Positions 1-7,144 are shown, counted from the stretch's first letter. The stretch is 9,296 nt of DNA from Acuticoccus sp038745295 (GCA_038745295.1 JBCDLN010000162.1:1-9296); one strand, 5' to 3'. Notes: generated by a model from the letters alone, not told the origin. Program-made: numbers and translations.

Positions 1-1770
1 AGCGATCCGTTCTCGTTTGAGTATTTTCAGGCGACGGATTTGTCGGTCTTCATGTTGGCCGACTTTGCAGGGGACTTCTCCCGCCTCGCTTGCCTGCGCG
101 ACAGCGATGTTATGATGCGTGAGGCAACGGCCATCTTTAACGCCTATCTCGATGAGAATGTGCGTTTTGCCCAAGCGGCGATGGGTCAGTCCTACGCGCT
201 GCTTTGCGAAAGTGACCCCCATGAGCGCGCTGGGCTTGTGCTGTCAAACTTCCTGTCGCGCAGCTTCTTCAACAACGTATCTGACACGTGGGCCGATGCT
301 GAACTGAGCAGCGTTGCTGCATTCGTTGCCAATATTTCTGCGCGCCTTGTGGCCAACCAAGCTGATCTTTCGGTGGTGCCCAGCTGCTGGTACCCCTACA
401 TCGCCAGGGCCATGGAGCGCGCAGCGATCATGAGCGCCTCCTACGTGCCTCAGCTTCGCGGAGATCAAGCTGCCAGGGCGCAGGTGTCTGACAATATCCA
501 TGCCTTGCGCGCGAAATATGCCGATGCCGCCGACGGTGATCTGGGTCGCGTGGCGCCGAGTGACCTTGGCAGCGGGCGCGGCTGCATCAACGTGATGACG
601 CTTGCAGGCGGATCAGGCCTTGCCGAAAATGGCCGCATGATTTGGCGGGAAGTGACGAAGACGTTTCCCGCCCGACTTATCGAGATTGATTTTGGGCGCG
701 GCAAGACACGCAAAACATCTGTTGCGACCGGCAATGCGAGCGCTCAGTCAAAACGCACGGTCAATGTCTTTGCCTTCAACGGCGACCTGATCGTCGACGC
801 TTGCACCCTCAACCCGCTGGTTTGCCGCGAAGACGCCTACAATATCGGCTTTTTGCTGTGGGAAACATCGCGCCCGCCCGAGACGTATCTCAATGGCGTG
901 ATGATGCTTGATGAGATCTGGGTGCCCGCCACGTATTTGGTGGATGTCTTCCGCGAATTGGTGCCGCCTCATGTGGAAGTCATTAACGTGGGTAAGCACA
1001 TCGATGTTCGACACAACGCATCTTACGGATTGCGCGATCTGTTCGGCATTCATCCGGATGCGAAGACCTTTCTCGTGATCGGTGACTTTGGCTCCAGTCT
1101 GCCGCGCAAAAACATTGAAGCGGCGGTGGATGCGTTCCAGTCCGCCAATCCGGATAAATCCGAAGCGGTGCTGATCATTAAGATCCGCAAGATCGACAGG
1201 ACCCATTGGAGCAATCAAAACGGTCTGTGGGAGCGTATCGAGCGCAAAATCAAAGGCGATGATCGCATCCACATCCTGCAGGGCAACCTTTCCACACAGG
1301 ACTACTGGGGCCTCCTCAACGACATCGACTGCATGATGTCGCTGCACCGCAGTGAGGGCTTTGGCTACGGGATCGCCCACTGCCACGGTCTTGGCAAGAA
1401 AACCATCGTCTCCGATTATTCTGCGGTGCAAGATTTCTGCAACGCGGAGACATCTTATCTTGTCCCCTGCGAAGAGGTTTTGGTGAACCCGGTGGACATG
1501 AACTGCCGCGAGTTCATTGGCTATTGGGGAGAGGCTGACATTCATGTGGCGGCTGCGGCCATCAGCGAAGTGATTGCGCATGAGCGTGGCCCCTCTGCCA
1601 TGGGCGAGGCGGCCAAGGCCCAGTTTGAAGCGCTTTACGGCGGTGATCGGTTCCGCAACATCATCCGCGAGCGTCTTTCCCGGGCATCAGGCATCGGCGA
1701 ACCGATGCCCCTTGATGATGATGACGAGGATGAGGCCTGGTCCGCACTGGCGGTGGGCCAAGGGGGTTAG
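1..1770 (+). CDS. GT4-like glycosyltransferase, 5'-truncated by window edge
   Basis: The reading frame is open from base 1 to the TAG at 1768-1770, so the true start lies outside the window. The in-frame TTG at 40 and ATG at 52 are probably internal. Counting from base 1, 589 residues are visible. The first ~190 are largely helical and unrecognised. A GT-B fold follows: an N-terminal Rossmann half (NVMTLAGGSGLAENG at ~196, IGFLLWETSRPPE at ~282, DEIWVPATYL at ~304), then the nucleotide-sugar half starting with GDFGSSLPRKN (~361) and ending in SLHRSEGFGYG (~448) and IVSDYSAVQDF (~470). These match family 1/GT4 retaining transferases that move a sugar from a nucleotide donor to a glycan, lipid or protein. 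The second Glu of the usual EX7E motif is His (E452, H460). The C-terminus has a short acidic run (DDDDEDE). Donor and acceptor cannot be told. It probably belongs to a glycan cluster to the left. The family call is fairly sure; the substrate is unknown. Confidence 0.85.
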   Translation, partial: SDPFSFEYFQATDLSVFMLADFAGDFSRLACLRDSDVMMREATAIFNAYLDENVRFAQAAMGQSYALLCESDPHERAGLVLSNFLSRSFFNNVSDTWADAELSSVAAFVANISARLVANQADLSVVPSCWYPYIARAMERAAIMSASYVPQLRGDQAARAQVSDNIHALRAKYADAADGDLGRVAPSDLGSGRGCINVMTLAGGSGLAENGRMIWREVTKTFPARLIEIDFGRGKTRKTSVATGNASAQSKRTVNVFAFNGDLIVDACTLNPLVCREDAYNIGFLLWETSRPPETYLNGVMMLDEIWVPATYLVDVFRELVPPHVEVINVGKHIDVRHNASYGLRDLFGIHPDAKTFLVIGDFGSSLPRKNIEAAVDAFQSANPDKSEAVLIIKIRKIDRTHWSNQNGLWERIERKIKGDDRIHILQGNLSTQDYWGLLNDIDCMMSLHRSEGFGYGIAHCHGLGKKTIVSDYSAVQDFCNAETSYLVPCEEVLVNPVDMNCREFIGYWGEADIHVAAAAISEVIAHERGPSAMGEAAKAQFEALYGGDRFRNIIRERLSRASGIGEPMPLDDDDEDEAWSALAVGQGG

Positions 1771-1814
1771 CGCATGTTTCGCGCGATCTGGATTAGATCG
1801 AGCGAGACATGCGC
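1770..1814. repeat. Long near-perfect hairpin at the glycosyltransferase stop codon
   Basis: Two 20-nt arms (1770-1789 and 1795-1814) flank the 5-nt loop GGATT. The arms pair throughout except for one G.A mismatch and one G.U wobble. The 5' arm begins GCGCATGT and ends CGATCT; the 3' arm begins AGATCG and ends ACATGCGC. The first base of the stem is the last base of the TAG stop. No T-run follows (next bases are GCTCTTCA), so it is not a textbook intrinsic terminator. It may be an mRNA 3'-end stabilising or attenuating structure, or a copy of a dispersed palindromic intergenic element. The structure is directly visible; its role is inferred. Confidence 0.75.
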
Positions 1815-1959
1815 GCTCTTCAGGGGCGAGCACATTTGCACCCGCTCGGCCTGATTCAAACTGGGCGGATCGCGCTCTCGCCGTAGAAGCTTTAAAGGTT
1901 GTTCCCTCTCAGCTCCGCCAAAACTCAGAAGTCCTCCCAAAGACCCCTTCACATGTTCC

Positions 1960-1976
1960 TTTGGTGGGCCACCAAA
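1960..1976. promoter_or_regulatory. Perfect inverted repeat, possible operator
   Basis: The 17-bp sequence TTTGGTGGGCCACCAAA is a perfect palindrome with 8-bp arms around one central G. It lies in the noncoding region about 480 bp upstream of iorA and about 180 bp upstream of the candidate small ORF. Its size and symmetry suit a dimeric regulator site. No regulator gene is visible in the window to pair it with, and a palindrome this short can occur by chance. Confidence 0.3.
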
Positions 1977-2159
1977 CAGCGACGTTCCTCCGGAGCCGAC
2001 ACGGTCAGGCCCACTGCGGGAGAATTGACGCTAGGCGGGAGCAGTGAGGCACGGCCCCCTACGACGGTTCCGCAGTTAACAACGTTGATGGAAATGACAT
2101 TCAGCGCTGCATTTGGGTCGCCTAAGCGAGCGGGTCGTATCCCTTTAAGGCTGGTGTGA

Positions 2160-2282
2160 GTGGGGTGGTGCGATGCCGTGCGCGGGCATGTTGCCTGCGC
2201 CATTGGCAGTGTCGTTGCGATTGTCATTATCTTCGGCAGTGTCAGCCTCCGTTTGCGCGCTCAGACGGCGGCCGACCCCTAA
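2160..2282 (+). CDS. Candidate 40-residue single-span membrane protein
   Basis: This is a short frame with GTG start at 2160 and TAA at 2280-2282, placed just after an in-frame TGA at 2157-2159. AAGG at 2147-2150 sits 9 nt before the GTG, a workable Shine-Dalgarno spacing. The product has a short N-terminus (MGWCDAVRGH), a continuous hydrophobic segment at about residues 11-29 (core AIGSVVAIVIIFGS), then a basic RLR and a short polar tail ending AADP. Most third positions are G or C, like the neighbouring genes. Two copies of GGCAGTGTC exactly 30 bp apart (2205 and 2235) encode a repeated Gly-Ser-Val inside the helix. GTG at 2178 is an alternative start. I do not recognise a family. The frame is short and lies in otherwise noncoding DNA, so it may be fortuitous. 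Confidence 0.35.
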   Translation: MGWCDAVRGHVACAIGSVVAIVIIFGSVSLRLRAQTAADP

Positions 2283-2397
2283 CCCGCTGAGCCTCGCCTG
2301 CCACCGGGTGTTCGGCGCCGTTCAACGCCTTATGTCGCTCATCACCGATGATCCATCGTGCGCGGTCAAGCGTGCGGCGGATGACCAATGGCATAAA

Positions 2398-2422
2398 GGA
2401 CCGGCCGCTTGCTGGTTGGTCC
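2398..2422 (+). promoter_or_regulatory. Leader stem-loop upstream of iorA
   Basis: GGACCGGCC (2398-2406) pairs with GGTTGGTCC (2414-2422) around the 7-nt loop GCTTGCT. All nine positions pair in RNA if two G.U wobbles are allowed. It ends 28 nt before the iorA Shine-Dalgarno, close enough to affect translation initiation or leader mRNA stability. It is not followed by a T-run, so it is not a terminator. The role is speculative. Confidence 0.3.
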
Positions 2423-2450
2423 GATCTATGCACATGAATAGATAACGGAT

Positions 2451-2456
2451 GGAGGT
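2451..2456 (+). promoter_or_regulatory. Strong ribosome binding site that sets the iorA start
   Basis: GGAGGT lies 4 nt before the ATG at 2461. An in-frame ATG at 2449 overlaps this Shine-Dalgarno and has no comparable purine-rich site of its own upstream. The start at 2461 (MAERSFAKEV) is therefore preferred over the one at 2449 (MEVPMAERSF). Confidence 0.75.
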
Positions 2457-2460
2457 GCCC

Positions 2461-4632
2461 ATGGCGGAGCGTTCGTTTGCCAAGGAAGTCCAACAGCTGA
2501 AGATTGGAGCTGGTGAAGAGTTTCGTGGTGAAGGGATCCTCGCCATTACCAAGGCCCTTCTTCAGTGCGGGGTGGGTTACGTCGGCGGCTATCAAGGCGC
2601 TCCCATCAGCCATCTGATGGACGTCCTGGCCGACGCGGAAGAGATCATGGGCGAACTGGGCGTTCACCTTGAAGCATCGGCCAGCGAGGCGGCGGCGGGC
2701 GCCACCCTTGCAGCGTCAGTCCACTATCCGATCCGCGGGGCGGTGGGGTGGAAGTCCACCGTGGGCACCAACGTCGCCTCCGATGCTTTAGCAAACCTTG
2801 CGTCAGGGGGGGTGACGGGCGGCGCCCTCATTATCGTGGGCGAAGATTATGGCGAAGGCTCCTCGATCATGCAGGAGCGCAGCCACGCCTTTGCCATGAA
2901 AAGCCAAATCTGGCTGCTTGACCCGCGGCCGAGCCTTCCTGCCATCGTCAAGGCGGTGGAGGATGGCTTTGAGCTTTCTGAGGCCACCAACACGCCGGTC
3001 ATGCTGGAGGTGCGCATCCGCTCCTGCCATGTCCACGGCCGGTTCATCGCCAAAGACAATCAGCGCCCGAAGATGACGGTCAAAGAGGCGCTGGAGAACC
3101 CGCGTCGGGAAACGGGGCGGATCGTGCTGCCGCCAGCATCATTCGTGCATGAGCAGGAAAAGATCAAAGTGCGCTGGCCTGCTGCCATCGAGTTCATCAA
3201 GTCGCGCAAACTGAACGAATTCTTTGGGCCCGACGACGGCAAGGTGGGCATTATTTGCCAGGGCGGGATGTATAACGGGCTCATGCGCGCGCTGCAGCGT
3301 CTTGGTCTTGCTGACCTTTATGGCGAAAGCATCGTGCCCATTTACTGCCTCAACGTGACCTATCCTTTGATCCGCGACGAGGTGGTCGACTTTTGCGCCG
3401 GTAAAGACGCTATCCTTGTGGTGGAGGAGGGGCAGCCGGAGCACATCGAGCAAGCCATTGGCGACATGCTCTACAAGGCGCGGGGCACCGCCGCCCTTTC
3501 AGGCAAAGACTTTTTCCCCATGGCGGGCGAATATACCGGTGCGGTCATGCTGGGGGCGGTGACGGACTTTTTGCGCGCCCACGCACCAGCCCTGTTGCCC
3601 GACAAGGAGCGCGCCCCCAATGATCCGGCCGGCGAACCCCTGCTCCCCGACCTCAACGGCAAAGTCCCCGTGCGCCCGGCCGGCTTTTGCACCGGCTGCC
3701 CTGAGCGGTCGATCTTTGCAGCCATGAAGCTGGTGGAGGAGGATCTGGGGCCTCACCACGTGGCGGCCGATATCGGCTGCCATCTGTTTTCGATCTTGCC
3801 GCCCTTCAACATCGGCGCCTCCACCATGGGTTATGGCCTTGGCCCCGCTTCCGCCAGCGCGTTCAACGTGAAGGCTGACAAACGCCCCATCGCGGTGATG
3901 GGTGACGGCGGGTTTTGGCACAACGGCCTCACCTCAGGGGTCGGCAACGCCGTCTTCAATCAGCACGACGGGGTGATCCTCATCGTCGACAACTATTATT
4001 CAGCTGCCACAGGTGGGCAGGACATCTTGTCATCGCGCGCCGACAATGAGAGCCGCTCCACCAAGCACCCGATTGAGCGGGCGGTGAAGGGGATGGGGGT
4101 GGATTGGGTGCGCACCATCGACCGCACCTACGATGTGGGGCGGATGCGCGATACCCTCCATGAGGCGCTCACCACCGAGCACGAAGGGCCGAAGGTGATC
4201 GTCGCCTCCTCAGAGTGCATGTTGAACAAGCAGCGCCGCGAGCGGCCGAAAATGAACAAGGCCATCAAAGACGGGCGCCGTGTGGTGAAACCGCGCTTTG
4301 GGGTGGATGAAGATGTGTGCACCGGCGACCACGCCTGTATGCGTCTCTCGGGTTGCCCGTCGCTGTCACTCAAAACCTTGGATGATCCCTTGCGCGATGA
4401 TCCTGTGGCCGCCATCGACAACACCTGCGTGGGCTGCGGCAATTGCGGTGAAGTGGCTGAGGCTGCTGTTTTGTGCCCGTCGTTCTACCAGGCCGATGTC
4501 GTCCATAACCCCCATGACAGCGAGGCCAGGTGGGCCAGCTGGCGATCGGCGATTATCTCGAAATTGCAGCGGTGGCGGACCAACCGGCGCCTCAGCTTTG
4601 GTGCAACGCTGCCAAAGGGATCGAACGCATGA
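2461..4632 (+). CDS. iorA: Indolepyruvate:ferredoxin oxidoreductase, alpha subunit
   Basis: The 723-residue product is the catalytic subunit that uses thiamine diphosphate to oxidatively decarboxylate aryl-pyruvates (indolepyruvate and related 2-oxo acids) to aryl-acetyl-CoA, with electrons leaving through iron-sulfur clusters. Visible parts in order: a pyruvate-oxidoreductase-type pyrimidine domain (GGYQGAPISHLMD near residue 41; conserved Glu within HLEASASEAAA); a middle domain (~240-370); and the diphosphate-binding domain with GFCTGCPERS (~407), GDGGFWHN (481-488) and VDNYYSA (509-515), fitting GDG-x27-N. The C-terminal ferredoxin-like domain has cysteines 620, 626 and 632 (CP), then 656, 659, 662 and 672 (CP). 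Position 623, where a cluster-I cysteine is usual, is Asp. It should act in the cytoplasm with IorB, whose start overlaps its stop. Length and domain order fit fused bacterial IorA proteins. Confidence in the family is high; the preferred substrate is not shown by sequence. Confidence 0.95.
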   Translation: MAERSFAKEVQQLKIGAGEEFRGEGILAITKALLQCGVGYVGGYQGAPISHLMDVLADAEEIMGELGVHLEASASEAAAGATLAASVHYPIRGAVGWKSTVGTNVASDALANLASGGVTGGALIIVGEDYGEGSSIMQERSHAFAMKSQIWLLDPRPSLPAIVKAVEDGFELSEATNTPVMLEVRIRSCHVHGRFIAKDNQRPKMTVKEALENPRRETGRIVLPPASFVHEQEKIKVRWPAAIEFIKSRKLNEFFGPDDGKVGIICQGGMYNGLMRALQRLGLADLYGESIVPIYCLNVTYPLIRDEVVDFCAGKDAILVVEEGQPEHIEQAIGDMLYKARGTAALSGKDFFPMAGEYTGAVMLGAVTDFLRAHAPALLPDKERAPNDPAGEPLLPDLNGKVPVRPAGFCTGCPERSIFAAMKLVEEDLGPHHVAADIGCHLFSILPPFNIGASTMGYGLGPASASAFNVKADKRPIAVMGDGGFWHNGLTSGVGNAVFNQHDGVILIVDNYYSAATGGQDILSSRADNESRSTKHPIERAVKGMGVDWVRTIDRTYDVGRMRDTLHEALTTEHEGPKVIVASSECMLNKQRRERPKMNKAIKDGRRVVKPRFGVDEDVCTGDHACMRLSGCPSLSLKTLDDPLRDDPVAAIDNTCVGCGNCGEVAEAAVLCPSFYQADVVHNPHDSEARWASWRSAIISKLQRWRTNRRLSFGATLPKGSNA
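4614..4620 (+). promoter_or_regulatory. Ribosome binding site for iorB inside the iorA tail
   Basis: AAAGGGA ends 8 nt before the ATG at 4629. That ATG overlaps the iorA stop as ATGA (4629-4632). This supports 4629 as the iorB start and rules against the longer in-frame extension to 4530, which would overlap iorA by about 100 bases. It also suggests translational coupling of the two subunits. Confidence 0.7.
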
Positions 4633-6206
4633 ACGTTCATGTGCGGCCCGGCCGGGCGGGCAGCGATCGAACCGCAGGCATCATTAAGCTGGCGATCTTA
4701 GCGGTGGGCGGACAAGGCGGCGGGGTGGTTACCAACTGGATTGTCGCGCTGGCCGAAGCGTCGGGCTACACCGCTCAGTCGACGTCTGTGCCAGGCGTTG
4801 CCCAGCGCACTGGTGCCACGATCTATTATATCGAGATGGTGCCCCAGAGTGAGCGCACGCCGATCTTGTCGCTCATGCCGGCTGCGGGGGACGTTGATAT
4901 TGTGCTGGCCGCTGAGTTGATGGAGGCCGGCCGGGCCATCCAGCGCGGGTTTGTGACCCCCAACCGCACCACGCTCATCGCATCGAGCCACAGGAGCCTT
5001 GCGGTTTCTGAAAAGATCGTGCCCGGCACAGGCCTATTGGACGATGAACCCATCTTGGAGGCAGCACGGGACGCCTCAGCGGCGTTTTATGCCGCTAACC
5101 TTGAAGACGTGGCGGTGAAATCAGGTTCGGTCATCTCGGCGAGCCTCTTTGGCGCCCTTGCTGCGGCTGAGGTCTTGCCGTTCCCCCGAAGCGCGTTTGA
5201 AGACACGATCCGGCGCGGCAAGGTGGGCGTTGAACCGAGCCTTCGGGCCTTTGCCGCCGCCTATGAGGTGATTAAAGCTGGCGAAGTGACGGCGGTTGTG
5301 GCGGGCGATGACGCGGCGCAAACGCACCATGATGTTGCCGGGCCGCAAAAGCATAAAAGCGCCTTTGAGGCGCTGCTGCGCCGGGTCGGCGCTCTGCCCG
5401 CGTCAGCGCGAGAAATGGCCCACCATGGGCTGGTCAAAGTGGTGGACTTCCAAGATGTCGCCTATGGCGGCGAATACTTGGACAAGGTCGAGGCGTTGGC
5501 GGCCTACGATCATCACGATGAGACGGGCCTTGTGGCCACGGCGGCCAAGTATGTGGCCAATGCCATGGCCTATGACGATGTGATCCGCGTTGCCGATCTA
5601 AAGACCCGCGCCACCCGCACTGCCCGTGTGCGGCAAGAGGTGGGTGTGCGGGACGATCAGGTGCTGATGGTCACCGAATATATGCACCCGCGCGCGGCCG
5701 AGATATGTGGGCTGATGCCGGCATCTTTGGGCGCCTATGTGGAGCGCCGGCCCAAGCTTTACGCCGTTGTGGACAGGCTCTTCAATCGGGGCCGGCGGGT
5801 GCGTACCGATCGTCTTCGCGGTTTCTTGCCCCTTTATCTGATTGCGGGGCTGAGGCCTTTTCGGCGCAGGCTGCTGCGTCACACAATGGAGCGGGCCCAT
5901 TGGGAGGCATGGCTTGCCACCGTGCACCGCGTGGCGAAGACGCACCCTCAGTTGGCGCGTGAGGTGCTCGCCTGCCGCCGCCTCATCAAAGGCTATAGCG
6001 ACACCCACGCCTGGGGGCTGTCAAAGTTTGACAAAGTTCTTGATGCGCTGCCGCTCCTTGAGACGCGTTCGGACGGCGCCGATTGGTTGCGCAGGCTGAA
6101 AGAGGCCGCCTTGGCCGATGAAGCCGGCGACATGCTGGACGGCGCTCTCAAAACGGTGGCGAGCCTCGACACACCCGCCTCTTTACCCAAAACCAGAGCG
6201 GCCTAG
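4629..6206 (+). CDS. iorB: Indolepyruvate oxidoreductase, beta subunit with DUF6537-like C-terminal domain
   Basis: The 525-residue product is the partner of IorA. The N-terminal ~200 residues are a 2-oxoacid:acceptor oxidoreductase gamma/KGG-type domain: LAILAVGGQGGGVVTNWI (GGQGGG at 27-32), then SVPGVAQRTGATIYYIEM, DIVLAAELMEAGRAIQRG and a KSGSVISASLFGALAAAEVLPF helix-rich region. After a linker around residues 220-245 comes a second domain of ~260 residues resembling DUF6537: LVKVVDFQDVAYGGEYLDKV, TEYMHPRAAEICGLMP, LAREVLACRRLIKGYSDTHAWG. Such a tail occurs on the larger bacterial IorB proteins and makes this subunit more than twice the length of the small archaeal beta subunit. I see no cysteine clusters, so electron transfer resides in IorA. 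It is translationally coupled to iorA by the ATGA overlap. Family assignment is confident; the role of the C-terminal domain is unknown. Confidence 0.93.
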   Translation: MNVHVRPGRAGSDRTAGIIKLAILAVGGQGGGVVTNWIVALAEASGYTAQSTSVPGVAQRTGATIYYIEMVPQSERTPILSLMPAAGDVDIVLAAELMEAGRAIQRGFVTPNRTTLIASSHRSLAVSEKIVPGTGLLDDEPILEAARDASAAFYAANLEDVAVKSGSVISASLFGALAAAEVLPFPRSAFEDTIRRGKVGVEPSLRAFAAAYEVIKAGEVTAVVAGDDAAQTHHDVAGPQKHKSAFEALLRRVGALPASAREMAHHGLVKVVDFQDVAYGGEYLDKVEALAAYDHHDETGLVATAAKYVANAMAYDDVIRVADLKTRATRTARVRQEVGVRDDQVLMVTEYMHPRAAEICGLMPASLGAYVERRPKLYAVVDRLFNRGRRVRTDRLRGFLPLYLIAGLRPFRRRLLRHTMERAHWEAWLATVHRVAKTHPQLAREVLACRRLIKGYSDTHAWGLSKFDKVLDALPLLETRSDGADWLRRLKEAALADEAGDMLDGALKTVASLDTPASLPKTRAA

Positions 6207-6208
6207 CC

Positions 6209-7024
6209 ATGCTCGCCACCAAAGCCGAAGCCGACCGCGCCTACGACAGCACAACATTCATTCCAGGTGGATCGGAGTTTTCTGATCGCTGGGCCAAGGA
6301 TGCTGCCGCGTTTCGGCAGACCGCCAACGCCCTCCTTGATGTGCCTTACGGTGAGGGTGAGCGCGAACGCTATGACATATTCTGGCCGGGCGGCCCTGCC
6401 CATGGGCTGGTTGTCTATATCCATGGCGGCTACTGGATGCGGTTTGACAAGTCGAGCTGGTCCCACTTGGCGGCGGGACCGCTTGAGTACGGCTTTGCCG
6501 TGATGATGCCCACCTATCCGCTTTGCCCTGATGAAAGGATCAGCACCATCACACAGTGCGTGGCGCGGGCCATCGACCACGTGGCGCACAAGGTCGATGG
6601 GCCGATTATCGTGGGGGGCCACTCAGCGGGCGGCCATCTTGCCGCGCGCATGGCATGTCGGCCGAGCCCCTTATCGCCGCCCACTGCTGAGCGCCTTCAA
6701 AAGGTGATCTCCATATCAGGCCTCCATGATTTGCGGCCCCTTCTCAAAACAACGCGCAACGACACGTTTGGGCTTACCCTTGAGGAGGCGTGCGCAGAGA
6801 GCCCGGCGCTGCTTTATCCAGCGCCCATCGATGTGGTTGCGTGGGTGGGCGATGGAGAGCGCCCCGAGTTTCGCCGCCAGAACACCATGCTTTCGGTGAT
6901 GTGGCAGGGTTTGGCGCGCTCGGTGCGCCATGTGGAGGCATACGACCGGCACCACTTTGATGTCATTGCAGATCTTGCTGATCCAAGTTCGGCTCTGACC
7001 AATGCTTTCATTTCCCCGGATTAG
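6209..7024 (+). CDS. Alpha/beta hydrolase, arylformamidase (kynurenine formamidase)-like
   Basis: The 271-residue product is a single-domain alpha/beta hydrolase with no signal peptide, so presumably cytoplasmic. HGGYW at residues 72-76 forms the oxyanion region and is the HGGxW signature of arylformamidases. GHSAGGH has its nucleophile at Ser139. Asp215 (VGDGERPEF) and His248 or His249 (DRHHFD) complete a plausible catalytic triad. The family hydrolyses N-formylkynurenine to kynurenine in tryptophan breakdown; some relatives are general esterases. The ATG lies 2 nt after the iorB stop. Its own ribosome site is weak (AGAG near 6195), consistent with coupled translation in an iorA-iorB-hydrolase operon. 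The shared aromatic amino acid theme supports an arylformamidase-type role, but a different ester or amide substrate is possible. The hydrolase fold is near certain; the substrate is inferred. Confidence 0.85.
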   Translation: MLATKAEADRAYDSTTFIPGGSEFSDRWAKDAAAFRQTANALLDVPYGEGERERYDIFWPGGPAHGLVVYIHGGYWMRFDKSSWSHLAAGPLEYGFAVMMPTYPLCPDERISTITQCVARAIDHVAHKVDGPIIVGGHSAGGHLAARMACRPSPLSPPTAERLQKVISISGLHDLRPLLKTTRNDTFGLTLEEACAESPALLYPAPIDVVAWVGDGERPEFRRQNTMLSVMWQGLARSVRHVEAYDRHHFDVIADLADPSSALTNAFISPD

Positions 7025-7144
7025 GTTTCGAGTAGATGCTACGCCGAGGCTCTTTTGCGCCCATCAAGGTCCTTTGAAGGATCTATAGCAGCGGCAATTC
7101 TTGCGCGCTATGGTGCCAGTGCTCATGACGATATGAGGGCTGGG

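Larger units (their letters stand above)
1815..2448. other. Intergenic/leader region with no recognised conserved gene
   Basis: This stretch of about 630 bp separates the glycosyltransferase from the ior operon. Open frames on both strands here (for example 1899-2159 plus, 1949-2227 minus, 2173-2445 plus) give arginine/serine/proline-rich, low-complexity translations with no family motif, so I do not call them genes. I looked for conserved sequences of tmRNA, RNase P RNA and SRP RNA and for tRNA cloverleaves and saw none. It contains a dyad at 1960-1976, a candidate 40-residue membrane ORF at 2160-2282 and a stem-loop at 2398-2422, listed separately. I see no convincing -35/-10 pair for the ior operon, though a promoter is expected here. 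Confidence 0.6.

Noticed and set aside
748..1581. Long minus-strand open frame (277 codons) opposite the glycosyltransferase
   Set aside because: It lies entirely within a well-supported plus-strand gene, has a His/Val/Ile-rich translation with no family motif, and is the usual mirror frame of GC-rich coding DNA.
1770..1814. Calling the long hairpin a Rho-independent terminator
   Set aside because: There is no T-run after the 3' arm, so I report it as a structured repeat instead.
1899..2445. Several 60-90 codon frames in the leader (1899-2159 plus, 1949-2227 minus, 2173-2445 plus)
   Set aside because: Their translations are Arg/Ser/Pro-rich and without motifs, they overlap one another in conflicting frames, and none has a clear ribosome binding site.
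2242..2667. Minus-strand frame covering the iorA start and leader
   Set aside because: It overlaps the start of iorA and its strong ribosome site, has no motif, and the part outside iorA shows no coding character.
4530..4628. Upstream extension of iorB to an in-frame start at 4530
   Set aside because: It would overlap iorA by about 100 bases in another frame. The ATG at 4629 has its own Shine-Dalgarno and the typical ATGA coupling, and the recognisable domain begins shortly after it.
7055..7144. TTG start at 7055 for the phosphoesterase
   Set aside because: It would place about 30 extra residues before a clear signal peptide. ATG 7145 has GAGGG at suitable spacing and puts the hydrophobic segment at the N-terminus.
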